Positions 1-5,318 of a stretch of 5,905 bases of DNA are shown here, in pieces (positions within the stretch are counted from its first letter, which is position 1; each line of letters starts with the position of its first letter). The translations under genes were made by a program, and so were the position numbers. The notes beneath the pieces were generated by a model. That model searched no databases and was not told the DNA's origin. It was given only the letters and a program-made list of their open reading frames with translations. Source of the stretch: Desulfobulbaceae bacterium (GTDB taxonomy: Bacteria; Desulfobacterota; Desulfobulbia; Desulfobulbales; Desulfocapsaceae); NCBI GenBank assembly GCA_030599175.1, contig JAUVON010000186.1, positions 1-5,905 on the forward strand, written 5' to 3'.

Positions 1-175
1 AATGCCTGGAAGTCTCATGGAAGCCATTGAGGAGTTAAAGGCCAGTCCGATAGCTAAAGACACTCTTGGAGATCATATCTTCGAGAAATATATTATAGCA
101 AAGGAGAGGGAATGGGATAGTTTCAGAACGGCGGTTACCGACTGGGAGATTAAAGAGTACCTCACCCCTTACTAA
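1..175 (+). CDS. glnA: Glutamine synthetase type I, C-terminal end (partial)
   Basis: The reading frame is open from the left edge to TAA at 173-175. It gives 57 codons beginning MPGSLMEAIEEL, then LGDHIFEKYI, REWDSFRTAVTDWE and a final EYLTPY. This matches the C-terminal segment of type I glutamine synthetase, where LPxSLxEALxEL, a G(E/D)HIxxKY stretch and a terminal WE...YL.xY are characteristic. The enzyme joins ammonia to glutamate using ATP in the cytoplasm. The catalytic domain lies outside the window. The ending differs from the enterobacterial form and resembles those of Firmicutes, Desulfobacterota and related anaerobes. It is followed by a strong terminator, so it is probably the last gene of its transcript and marks the ordinary chromosome next to the cassette region. 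Confidence 0.88.
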   Translation, partial: MPGSLMEAIEELKASPIAKDTLGDHIFEKYIIAKEREWDSFRTAVTDWEIKEYLTPY

Positions 176-207
176 TCAGTTTTCTGCAGAGATCTGATTT
201 GCAGTCT

Positions 208-242
208 GCCCGCATTTCCTTATAAGGTGTGCGGGCTTTTCC
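208..242 (+). terminator. Rho-independent terminator after glnA
   Basis: A perfect 7-bp stem, GCCCGCA (208-214) with TGCGGGC (230-236), encloses a 15-nt loop. The loop contains a smaller CCTTATAAGG palindrome. The stem is followed directly by TTTTCC. The site starts 33 nt after the glnA stop and separates glnA transcription from the cassettes. Confidence 0.88.
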
Positions 243-358
243 GTTCAACTGTTTAGCCGCTTTCACGAATATCTTCGTCCTGTTTATTGATAATCAATTC
301 TTCAAAGTCATCACAACACACTAATACCTGAATCGTAATCGCTATAACTGGAGCATAT

Positions 359-793
359 ATGACGAAAACATTTGTACTCACAATATTCATGCTATTAGTT
401 AACGTGTCACCTGCTATAGCATTAGATCGTTTTATAACAAAATTAAAACTTCCTTCTGGTCAGACAGCCGTCATCTCCGAGGGAGAATTCGAGGCTCGAT
501 CCATCGGCAGTTTCAGTGTTCGACTTTATCAGGCTGCTCCGGCCGGAGATGAAACAACATTTTTTACCAGTGGGCTTATCAGCGCTCGAGATGGGATTAT
601 AGAAAAAGTTGTACTCAGTGATATAAATGGTGACAAGAAACCAGAGATCATTGTGGTTGTACACTCAGCTGGAACTGGCGGCTATCTCTCTGCTCATGCA
701 TTCACGATAGGCAATGACCAAAAGTTGATACTAAATTCTATAGTTGAGGGTCTACAACCGGAAGCAGACCCTATCTCGGCCCTTAAGAAATAA
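359..793 (+). CDS. pliI: Secreted PliI-like inhibitor of I-type lysozyme
   Basis: The 144-residue product starts with a signal peptide: K at position 3, a hydrophobic stretch to about residue 18, and an AIA cleavage motif at 19-21. It should therefore be exported to the periplasm. The mature part has the PliI-family pattern I recall: an early LPSGQ...EGEFE segment, ARSIGSFSVRLY (46-57), an acidic DINGDKKPE turn (88-96), and a Gly-rich loop SAGTGGYLSAHAF (103-115). In characterised inhibitors the equivalent loop enters the lysozyme active site. The ATG is supported by GGAG at 350-353. Known family members bind invertebrate-type lysozymes and block their action on peptidoglycan. The gene ends 14 nt before the R'' box of an attC, so it is the cargo of a cassette. 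The substrate assignment rests on remembered family resemblance. Confidence 0.72.
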   Translation: MTKTFVLTIFMLLVNVSPAIALDRFITKLKLPSGQTAVISEGEFEARSIGSFSVRLYQAAPAGDETTFFTSGLISARDGIIEKVVLSDINGDKKPEIIVVVHSAGTGGYLSAHAFTIGNDQKLILNSIVEGLQPEADPISALKK

Positions 794-812
794 AAGTCAG
801 AGTAAATGCCTA

Positions 813-884
813 ATCGGGTAGCCGGAGGTCTCTAGCCCCCAGCCCCCACACCACCCCACAAGCGGCTCCGCATAGGGCGGTTCA
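813..884 (-). ncRNA. Group II intron domains V and VI
   Basis: On the minus strand, domain V begins GAACCGCC (883-876) and closes with GGTGGT (855-850). ACCGCC pairs with GGTGGT, one pair being G-U. The CGC inside the 5' arm corresponds to the catalytic triad form typical of class C, where other classes have AGC. Domain VI follows as a G/C-rich hairpin (GGGGGCTGGGGG... with CCTCCGGC) and ends CTACCCGAT. The A at 819, seven nucleotides from the 3' end, is the branch-point candidate. The arrangement matches the conserved tail of bacterial class C introns. Confidence 0.85.
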
Positions 885-893
885 TTAAGGTCA

Positions 894-2240
894 TCAGGCC
901 GAGGCCGGATAGTGAACTTTCACCCACTGGTCTTTAACAGATATCAAACCAAGTTCTTTCAGCCATTTGTTGGTCATTCCCGTTTGTGCAGCCATGGTTC
1001 TGGCGAGATGCCAGGGGCCTTTACGACTTAACGCTGTCATAATTGCCTGTCTTTTGAAGGTTCCCAGCTTCAGGAGGTTATACACTTTAGTTCGTGTATA
1101 TCTCCACTGTTTCCAGAAACACATTCGTATCCTGCGACGGAGCCATTCGTCTATTATTGGGACTGGACGATAATACTCCGAAATCCCATAATAGTTCATC
1201 CAGCCCCGTACATACTCTGCAAGTTTGTGCAGGCGGTATTCCATGGAGACGCCCCAGCTTCTTCCGGTAAAAAGACGAATACGTCTTTTAAACTCACGAA
1301 AAGCTTTGTCGCTCCATCTTATTTTGCCTCGCACAAAGACAAACCCGAGAAAGCTGCACTCATCCACTTTACCAAAACTGCTTTTCTTCTCATTGACGAT
1401 GAGCCTTAGCTCTCTTTTCAGGAATCTGCTGATACTGGTCATTACCCGTTCTGCTGCTGAAAGACTTTTCACCAAGATGATGAAGTCATCGGCATAACGA
1501 ACGAAACGGTGACCACGTTTTTCCAGTTCCTTGTCCAGATCGTCAAGGAGGATATTTGCAAGAAGTGGTGAGAGAGGACCTCCCTGCGGTACTCCAAGCG
1601 GAGTCGCAAGACAGCGGCCATTTTCCATTACACCAGCCCGAAGATATTTGCCGATGAGCTTGAGGACACGTTTATCATCGATCCGACGTGACACTCTGTG
1701 CATCAGGACATCGTGGTTGACTGTATCGAAGAATTTAGACAAATCCATATCAACTGCGACTTTGTAACCCTGCCTGATGTACTGCTTTATCTGCTTCACT
1801 CCATCGTGAGCTGATCTGCCCGGCCTGAACCCGCAACTCGATTCTGAAAAATGAGGGTCGAAAATGGGACTCATAACCTGAGCGATAGCCTGCTGGATAA
1901 CTCTATCCAGCACAGTTGGTATCCCAAGAGGGCGAGTGCTGCCATCCGGCTTGGGGATTTCAACTCTTTGAACAGGGGAAGGGATATAATTCCCTTCCAG
2001 AATGGTTGAACGTATTTCAGGCCAGCATTCACGAAAGGTGAACGGGAAATCCTCGACTGTTATTTCGTCGATTCCGGGAGCGCCTTTATTGCTGCGCACC
2101 TGCTTCCAGGCCTTACCGACATTCTCTTTCGAGACTATACGTTCCAGTAGTTGGTCGTTTGAGAACTGCTCCTCCTCAGTACGCTTATACACTACTCCCC
2201 CGTTCAGGTTCACAGTACGTGTAAGGTGCCTTGGTAACAT
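894..2240 (-). CDS. ltrA: Group II intron reverse transcriptase/maturase (class C)
   Basis: This 448-residue intron-encoded protein assists splicing and copies the intron RNA into DNA at the target. The reverse transcriptase domain spans about residues 40-310. It includes SNKGAPGID (50-58), the AVDMDLSKFFDTV acidic block (162-174) with catalytic Asp candidates, GVPQGGPLSPLLANI (216-230), and the intact RYADDF motif with YADD at 249-252. A maturase (X/GIIM) domain follows at about 315-400, with RGWMNYYGIS as its signature. The protein ends after SVKDQWVKVHYP without an HNH endonuclease domain, as expected for class C introns. The ATG start has an AAGGAGA ribosome site (2246-2252 on the plus strand). 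No frameshift or internal stop is seen, so the protein is probably active. Confidence 0.95.
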   Translation of the reverse strand: MLPRHLTRTVNLNGGVVYKRTEEEQFSNDQLLERIVSKENVGKAWKQVRSNKGAPGIDEITVEDFPFTFRECWPEIRSTILEGNYIPSPVQRVEIPKPDGSTRPLGIPTVLDRVIQQAIAQVMSPIFDPHFSESSCGFRPGRSAHDGVKQIKQYIRQGYKVAVDMDLSKFFDTVNHDVLMHRVSRRIDDKRVLKLIGKYLRAGVMENGRCLATPLGVPQGGPLSPLLANILLDDLDKELEKRGHRFVRYADDFIILVKSLSAAERVMTSISRFLKRELRLIVNEKKSSFGKVDECSFLGFVFVRGKIRWSDKAFREFKRRIRLFTGRSWGVSMEYRLHKLAEYVRGWMNYYGISEYYRPVPIIDEWLRRRIRMCFWKQWRYTRTKVYNLLKLGTFKRQAIMTALSRKGPWHLARTMAAQTGMTNKWLKELGLISVKDQWVKVHYPASA

Positions 2241-2781
2241 ATTTCTCTCCTTAATGTTCAGCCCTTCACCATGTCCGGGACATTACACCCGGCGTTGGGC
2301 TACTATGGCTTCTGCTGACTTCTGTATTCTCACCATTACGATTGCCCGTATTGGCGCCGTACGTCATTAATTCCTGTCTGTCTTCTTTACTTCGTACCTC
2401 ACAGACAGGCAGGACATTCCTTATCTGTGCCGGGATATTTGGGAACCGGAACCCCACCGGTGATTTCACTGGAAATAATTTCATACTGCTTGGAATGCAG
2501 ATCTCCCCGAATAAGGGCATGAACTTCCGATATGCGAGCGCATCATTTACCGTATCTCCTGTTCCCGGGCGTAATCATGTTGTGCTGACTTACCCGAAGA
2601 CTCGGCCTTATATGATGTTTCTGTTCGTCGCCCCATATCTTTGCCACCCGGCTTCCTTCAGACCCCACCTCACGGTAACGCCCTTGCCATCGGCTAGTAA
2701 TTTATGTTACGTTTCACAACGTTACATGGAACACTTACAGGGGACTTTAACCCCATTAGTTCACACCCATGTCGGGCGTAC
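2241..2781 (-). ncRNA. Group II intron 5' ribozyme region (domains I to IV start)
   Basis: This stretch holds no real gene; open frames across it on both strands look like shadows. On the minus strand it starts GTACGCCCGACATGGGTG and soon contains GGGGTTAAAGTCCCC, a conserved early domain I hairpin of class C introns. The segment GTCAGCACAACATG (2588-2575) resembles the exon-binding loop region. Its ACAA (plus strand 2580-2583) is complementary to the TTGT that ends the 5' exon, so it is a candidate EBS1. The remainder should fold into domains I-III and the start of domain IV, which holds the maturase gene. I did not fold it in full. Confidence 0.8.
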
Positions 2782-2909
2782 ACAATTGTATCCACTGGAA
2801 AACAAGCAATGCGGTTTTCAGGCCACATTTCTAGGTAAATTTAAGTTTCTGTCTCCGTTTGAATCTGGTCGGTAACCCCGCTTGTTTCCAGTGATACAGG
2901 ACGTTCTCT
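2782..2909 (+). other. attC-A: attC of the pliI cassette, main part, split by the intron
   Basis: The site begins with GCCTA at 808-812, left of the intron, and continues here. Rejoined it is 133 bp. R'' is GCCTAAC (fits RYYYAAC) and R' is GTTCTCT (2903-2909). The arms are strongly complementary: GTATCCACTGGAAAACAAGC at the left against the complement of GCTTGTTTCCAGTGATAC at the right, with small bulges. Inside lie GCGGTTTTC on the left and GGTCGGTAA on the right, both shared with attC-B. The intron cuts within R'', so the site should not be usable for recombination while the intron is present in the DNA. Confidence 0.85.
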
Positions 2910-2964
2910 GTAAAAATCCGAATAAGAAAACATAGTTTAAATTGGTAGGCTAAAGAATTAGAGA

Positions 2965-2994
2965 TTGAGAATCAAATATTGCGTTTTGTATTCA
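2965..2994 (+). promoter_or_regulatory. Possible promoter of the PIN TA pair
   Basis: TTGAGA (2965-2970) and TATTCA (2989-2994) are separated by 18 bp and lie inside the cassette, upstream of the toxin gene. If used, transcription would begin near 3001, which fits initiation at the ATG at 3014 rather than the one at 2996. The match to sigma-70 consensus is only moderate. Confidence 0.35.
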
Positions 2995-3013
2995 CATGCG
3001 CTATCATTTTTGT

Positions 3014-3448
3014 ATGATTGTTACATTAGACACAAATACGCTACTGTCTGCTTTGCTTAGTCAAGCCGGAGCTTCTCATCTCATTTTCAGGCTTATTCTT
3101 GAAGAGAAGTTAAAATTAGCAATATCAACTCCCGTTCTCTTTGAATATGAAGATGTTTTAAAAAGAAAACAGATACTCAAAAAAACAAATCTTTCAACCG
3201 AACAGGTTGAAGATATTTTGGATTTGTTGGTGCTACTTGCAGATAAATGCTCGATTTACTACCGGCTACGTCCAAACCTGCTTGATGAAAATGACAATTT
3301 ATTTGTTGAATGTGCATTTACGAGCAACAGCCAGTACTTGATAACTTCAAATACCAAGGACTTTCACTTTGGTAGACTGAAAAGTCACCCATTCAAAGTG
3401 GTAACTCCTGGAGATTTTTATTACCTCTGGAGGTATAATTATGAATAA
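3014..3448 (+). CDS. PIN-domain toxin (COG1569-like putative TA ribonuclease)
   Basis: The 144-residue protein begins MIVTLDTNTLLSALL, the standard PIN opening. The acidic residues expected for a metal-dependent ribonuclease are present: Asp6, Glu44 in VLFEYEDVL, Asp94 in LLDENDNLFVE, and Asp116 in LITSNTKDF. PIN toxins of TA systems cut RNA and stop growth when unopposed. The start at 3014 is preferred over the in-frame ATG at 2996 because family members begin with M-[IVL]-x-x-x-DTN. Neither start has a good ribosome site. The gene overlaps the antitoxin gene by 8 nt. Toxin-first order is less usual for PIN pairs but occurs with this subgroup. It is the cargo of a complete cassette, 2904-3837. 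Confidence 0.85.
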   Translation: MIVTLDTNTLLSALLSQAGASHLIFRLILEEKLKLAISTPVLFEYEDVLKRKQILKKTNLSTEQVEDILDLLVLLADKCSIYYRLRPNLLDENDNLFVECAFTSNSQYLITSNTKDFHFGRLKSHPFKVVTPGDFYYLWRYNYE

Positions 3449-3707
3449 AACACAAGTTGTTACTTTAAGGGTTCCAGCTGAGCTAAAAATCCGTTTAGCA
3501 CATGAAGCTAAAACTCAAGGTGTTTCTTTAAACAATCTTGCCAACTACTTTTTGACAACGCAATTGAGCCAACTTGAAGCACTATCTATCGTAGAGTCAC
3601 GAATATCAAAGAAAAATATCTCCACACTTAAAGCAAAAGTTACCAAAATACTAGATGCTGTACCCAAAAAACAGACAGTACCGGAGTGGGATACTGTCAA
3701 AGTATAA
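3441..3707 (+). CDS. Ribbon-helix-helix antitoxin of the PIN pair
   Basis: The 88-residue protein has a ribbon-helix-helix DNA-binding domain at residues 5-40. VVTLRVPAEL forms the strand that enters the DNA groove, followed by helices around KIRLAHEAKTQGVSLNNLANYFL. The C-terminal half is charged and Lys-rich, the part expected to wrap and neutralise the toxin. The start has a strong GGAGG (3429-3433) located inside the 3' end of the toxin gene, and the reading frames overlap by 8 nt, so the two are translated together. It probably represses its own promoter. It resembles the HicB C-terminal/Arc type but lacks the HicB N-terminal domain. Confidence 0.82.
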   Translation: MNKTQVVTLRVPAELKIRLAHEAKTQGVSLNNLANYFLTTQLSQLEALSIVESRISKKNISTLKAKVTKILDAVPKKQTVPEWDTVKV

Positions 3708-3710
3708 ATC

Positions 3711-3843
3711 AGAGAACAATGGTATTCAGCTGACCCCAAGCAGCACGGTTTTCCAAATAAACTTAATTGGTTATGCAAGTTCACAACTGCGATCAACCTT
3801 GGTCGGTAATATTGCTTGGGTCAGCTGATACCGGATGTTCTGT
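3711..3843 (+). other. attC-B: attC of the PIN TA cassette
   Basis: This intact 133-bp site has R'' AGAGAAC (3711-3717) and R' GTTCTGT (3837-3843). The arms form a near-perfect inverted repeat of about 26 bp: GGTATTCAGCTGACCCCAAG on the left with CTTGGGTCAGCTGATACC on the right, plus GAACA/TGTTC at the ends. Left inner ACGGTTTTC and right inner GGTCGGTAA are shared with attC-A, while the central loop is not. The crossover point is expected between G3837 and T3838. R'' departs from RYYYAAC at internal positions but pairs exactly with GTTCTCT at the left end of the same cassette. The attC hairpin may also weaken transcription from one cassette into the next. Confidence 0.85.
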
Positions 3844-3954
3844 TTGAAATGAAAATCTGACGGACGATCTTGCAGCAATACAAATACAACGTCATCTCAA
3901 ATAACTAATCCGTTGCAAGCTAAACCACTTGTTATTCTCACACGATACTATCCT

Positions 3955-4000
3955 TTGACAATACTATTCCCACGCAGTATTATGGTTATATTATATAATA
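3955..4000 (+). promoter_or_regulatory. higBA promoter with operator palindrome
   Basis: A consensus sigma-70 promoter is visible: TTGACA (3955-3960), a 17-bp spacer, and TATTAT (3978-3983). A perfect 12-bp palindrome TATTATATAATA (3989-4000) covers the likely transcription start and is a good candidate operator for HigA autorepression. The AGGA ribosome site of higB follows at 4005-4008. The preceding stretch, 3844-3954, holds nothing else that I recognise. Confidence 0.75.
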
Positions 4001-4015
4001 ATTCAGGATAAACAA

Positions 4016-4297
4016 TTGATAGAATCATTCAAATGCAAAGAAACAACGAAAATCTGGAATCGCCGATTTTCAAAAAAGTTTCCTCCAAATATCCAAGGTC
4101 GGGCAAGGCGTAAACTTATTGCAATAGATATTTCGAAATCATTAAACGATTTAAAAGTACCACCTTCAAACCATTTAGAAGCTTTAACAGATGATCGTAA
4201 AGGCCAACATAGTATAAGAATTAACGACCAATGGCGCATTTGTTTTGTATGGAAAAATAGGAATGCTTTTAATGTCGAAATTGTGGATTACCACTAG
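4016..4297 (+). CDS. higB: HigB toxin (RelE superfamily mRNA interferase)
   Basis: The 93-residue protein carries the HigB C-terminal signature: LEALTDDRKGQHSIRI (54-69) followed by NDQWRICFVW (70-79) and a final VEIVDYH (87-93). HigB enters the ribosome and cuts mRNA during translation. The Arg residues at 68 and 74 and the terminal His are typical of the family fold. Length is normal. The start is TTG at 4016, supported by AGGA seven bases upstream and by a family-typical start near MIxSFK. It is the first gene of a higB-higA operon with its own strong promoter, 11 nt ahead of higA. Confidence 0.9.
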   Translation: MIESFKCKETTKIWNRRFSKKFPPNIQGRARRKLIAIDISKSLNDLKVPPSNHLEALTDDRKGQHSIRINDQWRICFVWKNRNAFNVEIVDYH

Positions 4298-4308
4298 GAG
4301 TAATAAAA

Positions 4309-4635
4309 ATGGCCGTAAAACTAATACCACTTGAGCATCCCGGAATTTTTTTAAAGGAAGAATTCATGGATACTTTGGAGGTTTCTGCTTACAGAGTTTC
4401 CAAAGATACTAACATTTCAAATATGACAATAAGTGAGATTGTAAGAGGAAAAAGAAGCATCACTCCAAGGGTAGGCATTCGGCTGTCAAAATATTTTGGC
4501 GTCTCTGAAGGCTATTTTTCACGTCTACAGCTACAATATGATCTTGATTTAATAAAAGAAAAAGAAGGACAAGAAGTAAAAAAGATTCATCGACTAAAAT
4601 CGGTAAAACACCAGAGTAATACAAACATACTTTGA
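4309..4635 (+). CDS. higA: HigA antitoxin (XRE-type helix-turn-helix)
   Basis: The 108-residue protein begins with the HigA pattern PLEHPGIFLKEEFM. The helix-turn-helix spans about residues 22-60, with ISNMTISEIVRGKRSITP as the recognition region, then LSKYFGVSEGYFSRLQLQYDL, a family hallmark. It should bind HigB and repress the promoter through the palindrome at 3989-4000. AGGAG at 4296-4300 overlaps the higB stop and gives good translation. The C-terminal tail after about residue 85 is Lys-rich and probably disordered. The higBA cassette originally ended shortly after this gene, in the attC remnant at 4705-4720. Confidence 0.92.
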   Translation: MAVKLIPLEHPGIFLKEEFMDTLEVSAYRVSKDTNISNMTISEIVRGKRSITPRVGIRLSKYFGVSEGYFSRLQLQYDLDLIKEKEGQEVKKIHRLKSVKHQSNTNIL

Positions 4636-4672
4636 TAAAGCAACTTTTTGATTGTTGCCTTCCTGACATTAC

Positions 4673-4897
4673 GTGGACAAATACCAGAACAAAGAAAATA
4701 ATTTACAGAACAATGGTATTGGATCTCTTTTTGGTGCATTAGGAGCCAATATTAGTGAAAGGCAAGGTTCTCGTGTCGGTGTTAAATTATTCGGGGAGGT
4801 TCAAGTATTTCACAGGCCTCATCCATCCCCTGACACTGACAAGGGCGCTGTTTCAAGTATTAGAAAATGGTTAGAAAAAAATGGGGTGACACCATGA
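4673..4897 (+). CDS. hicA: HicA-family toxin, N-terminus replaced (probably inactive)
   Basis: From about residue 16 (GIGSLFGALGANISE) the frame is clearly HicA: RQGSRVGVKLFGEVQVFHRPHPSP, then DKGAVSSIRKWLEKNGV. HicA is a small double-stranded-RNA-binding-fold toxin that degrades mRNA. The product is 74 residues, against the usual 80-90 of this subgroup. The expected opening (Met-x-x-KH-x-KTL-x-x-IF...W-x-DIE) is missing. The first 48 bases instead look like the tail and R'' box of the higBA cassette (remnant at 4705-4720). GTG at 4673 is the only start available, has no ribosome site, and follows an in-frame stop. It could be a pseudogene kept open by chance. The alternative, a divergent functional start, is possible because GTG GAC AAA TAC loosely resembles a HicA opening. 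Confidence 0.75.
   Translation: MDKYQNKENNLQNNGIGSLFGALGANISERQGSRVGVKLFGEVQVFHRPHPSPDTDKGAVSSIRKWLEKNGVTP
4705..4720 (+). other. Remnant of the higBA cassette's attC (R'' box and start of arm)
   Basis: ACAGAACAATGGTATT is the beginning of a 133-bp-type attC. ACAGAAC is the exact complement of GTTCTGT, the left end of the same cassette at 3837-3843. AATGGTATT is identical to the bases after R'' in attC-B and in the edge site at 5872. Fourteen bases, AGAACAATGGTATT, match 3713-3726. The match stops at 4720, where hicA-coding sequence begins and no stem arm, inner box or R' follows. This is a truncated site left by a deletion. Confidence 0.75.
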
Positions 4898-5232
4898 TGA
4901 ACATAATGGAAATCAATGGCTACAAAGCGATTATCAAATACGATCCAGTCATTGATAATTTTCGGGGAGAATTTGTAACCCTCAACGGTGGTGCAGATTT
5001 TTACGCTTCAAACATTAAAGATCTTCACCAAGAGGGAAAAATCTCTCTTAAAGTGTTTCTTGAAATGTGTCGTGAAGAAGGCATTGAACCACACAAAAAA
5101 TACTCAGGAAAATTCAACTTGCGTGTCACACCAGAACTTCATGCTGAAGTTGCTGCAAAAGCTGCCGCAGAGGGAAAAAGTCTCAATCAATGTGTTGCGG
5201 ACATGTTAAAGGAGATCGTACATATACATTAA
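4894..5232 (+). CDS. hicB: HicB antitoxin
   Basis: The 112-residue protein has the two-part HicB build. The N-terminal region, about 8-60, is the degenerate RNase H-like domain that binds HicA: YKAIIKYDPVIDNFRGEF, then ADFYAS and a Leu/Lys-rich helix. A ribbon-helix-helix follows at 73-108: KFNLRVTPELHAEVAAKAAAEGKSLNQCVADML. The start at 4894 overlaps the hicA stop in ATGA and has GGGGTGA just upstream. The in-frame ATG at 4867 lies inside hicA and would add nine unrelated residues. A start at 4897 is equally possible. Coupling to hicA means that its present transcription probably comes from the higBA promoter, because only 37 nt separate higA from the hicA frame. Confidence 0.92.
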   Translation: MMNIMEINGYKAIIKYDPVIDNFRGEFVTLNGGADFYASNIKDLHQEGKISLKVFLEMCREEGIEPHKKYSGKFNLRVTPELHAEVAAKAAAEGKSLNQCVADMLKEIVHIH

Positions 5233-5241
5233 AATTACAGC

Positions 5242-5318
5242 ACTTAACAAACCGCTGCAGTGGACAAGCGAGTAGCGTGGTTTTTCAAATAATCATAAAA
5301 GCAAGTAGCATGTTAAGT
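5242..5318 (+). other. attC-D: short attC after hicAB
   Basis: A 77-bp site has textbook ends: R'' ACTTAAC (5242-5248) and R' GTTAAGT (5312-5318) are exact complements. Next to them GCTGC (left) can pair with GTAGC (right) as L'' and L'. Inside, AAGCGAGTAGCGTG (left) and AAGCAAGTAGCATG (right) form a direct repeat differing at two positions. GTGGTTTTTC resembles the GGTTTTC inner box of the longer sites. It differs in length and arms from attC-A and attC-B, so this cassette likely came from another source. The crossover point is expected between 5312 and 5313. Confidence 0.72.

Larger units (their letters stand above)
813..2781 (-). mobile_element. Complete group IIC-attC intron inserted in an attC site
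   Basis: The 1969-bp element is read on the minus strand: a 5' ribozyme part (2781-2241), a maturase gene (2240-894), then domains V and VI (884-813). Boundaries were set by removing the element. The 5' exon ...ACAATTGT joins the 3' exon TAGGC to rebuild TTGTTAGGC, whose complement is the attC box GCCTAAC followed by AA. TTGT before the junction is the known target of group IIC-attC introns. The intron would begin GTACGCCCGAC, one base from the usual GTGCG start, and end CTACCCGAT, a standard AT end. It lies opposite to the cassette genes, as usual for this class. Its GC content exceeds that of the cassettes, consistent with separate arrival. All parts needed for splicing appear present. Confidence 0.9.

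Noticed and set aside
254..390. A 45-codon minus-strand frame ending in TAA near 254, with an acidic tail (DDFEELIINKQDEDIRE)
   Set aside because: It looked coding-like and could be a gene remnant. However, it starts inside pliI, has no ribosome site and matches nothing I recognise.
2002..2370. A 122-codon plus-strand open frame antisense to the maturase start
   Set aside because: It is the complement of the reverse transcriptase N-terminal coding sequence and the intron leader, with no protein features of its own.
2342..2875. A 177-codon open frame on the plus strand across the intron 5' region and attC-A
   Set aside because: It runs antisense to the group II ribozyme, covers an attC hairpin, has no ribosome site and resembles no family I know. 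It is a shadow of structured RNA sequence.
4640..4658. Hairpin GCAAC/GTTGC after higA as a terminator or attC
   Set aside because: It has only 5 bp of stem, a 9-nt loop and no T-tract, and it is far too short for an attC. It may be chance.
4867..4893. Longer HicB start at ATG 4867
   Set aside because: It would overlap hicA by 31 nt and add residues unlike the family. The ATG at 4894 has a GGGGTGA ribosome site and the usual ATGA overlap.
2782..5318. CRISPR-like spaced repeats
   Set aside because: The repeated elements are large inverted-repeat sites at cassette boundaries with genes between them, not short direct repeats with spacers.
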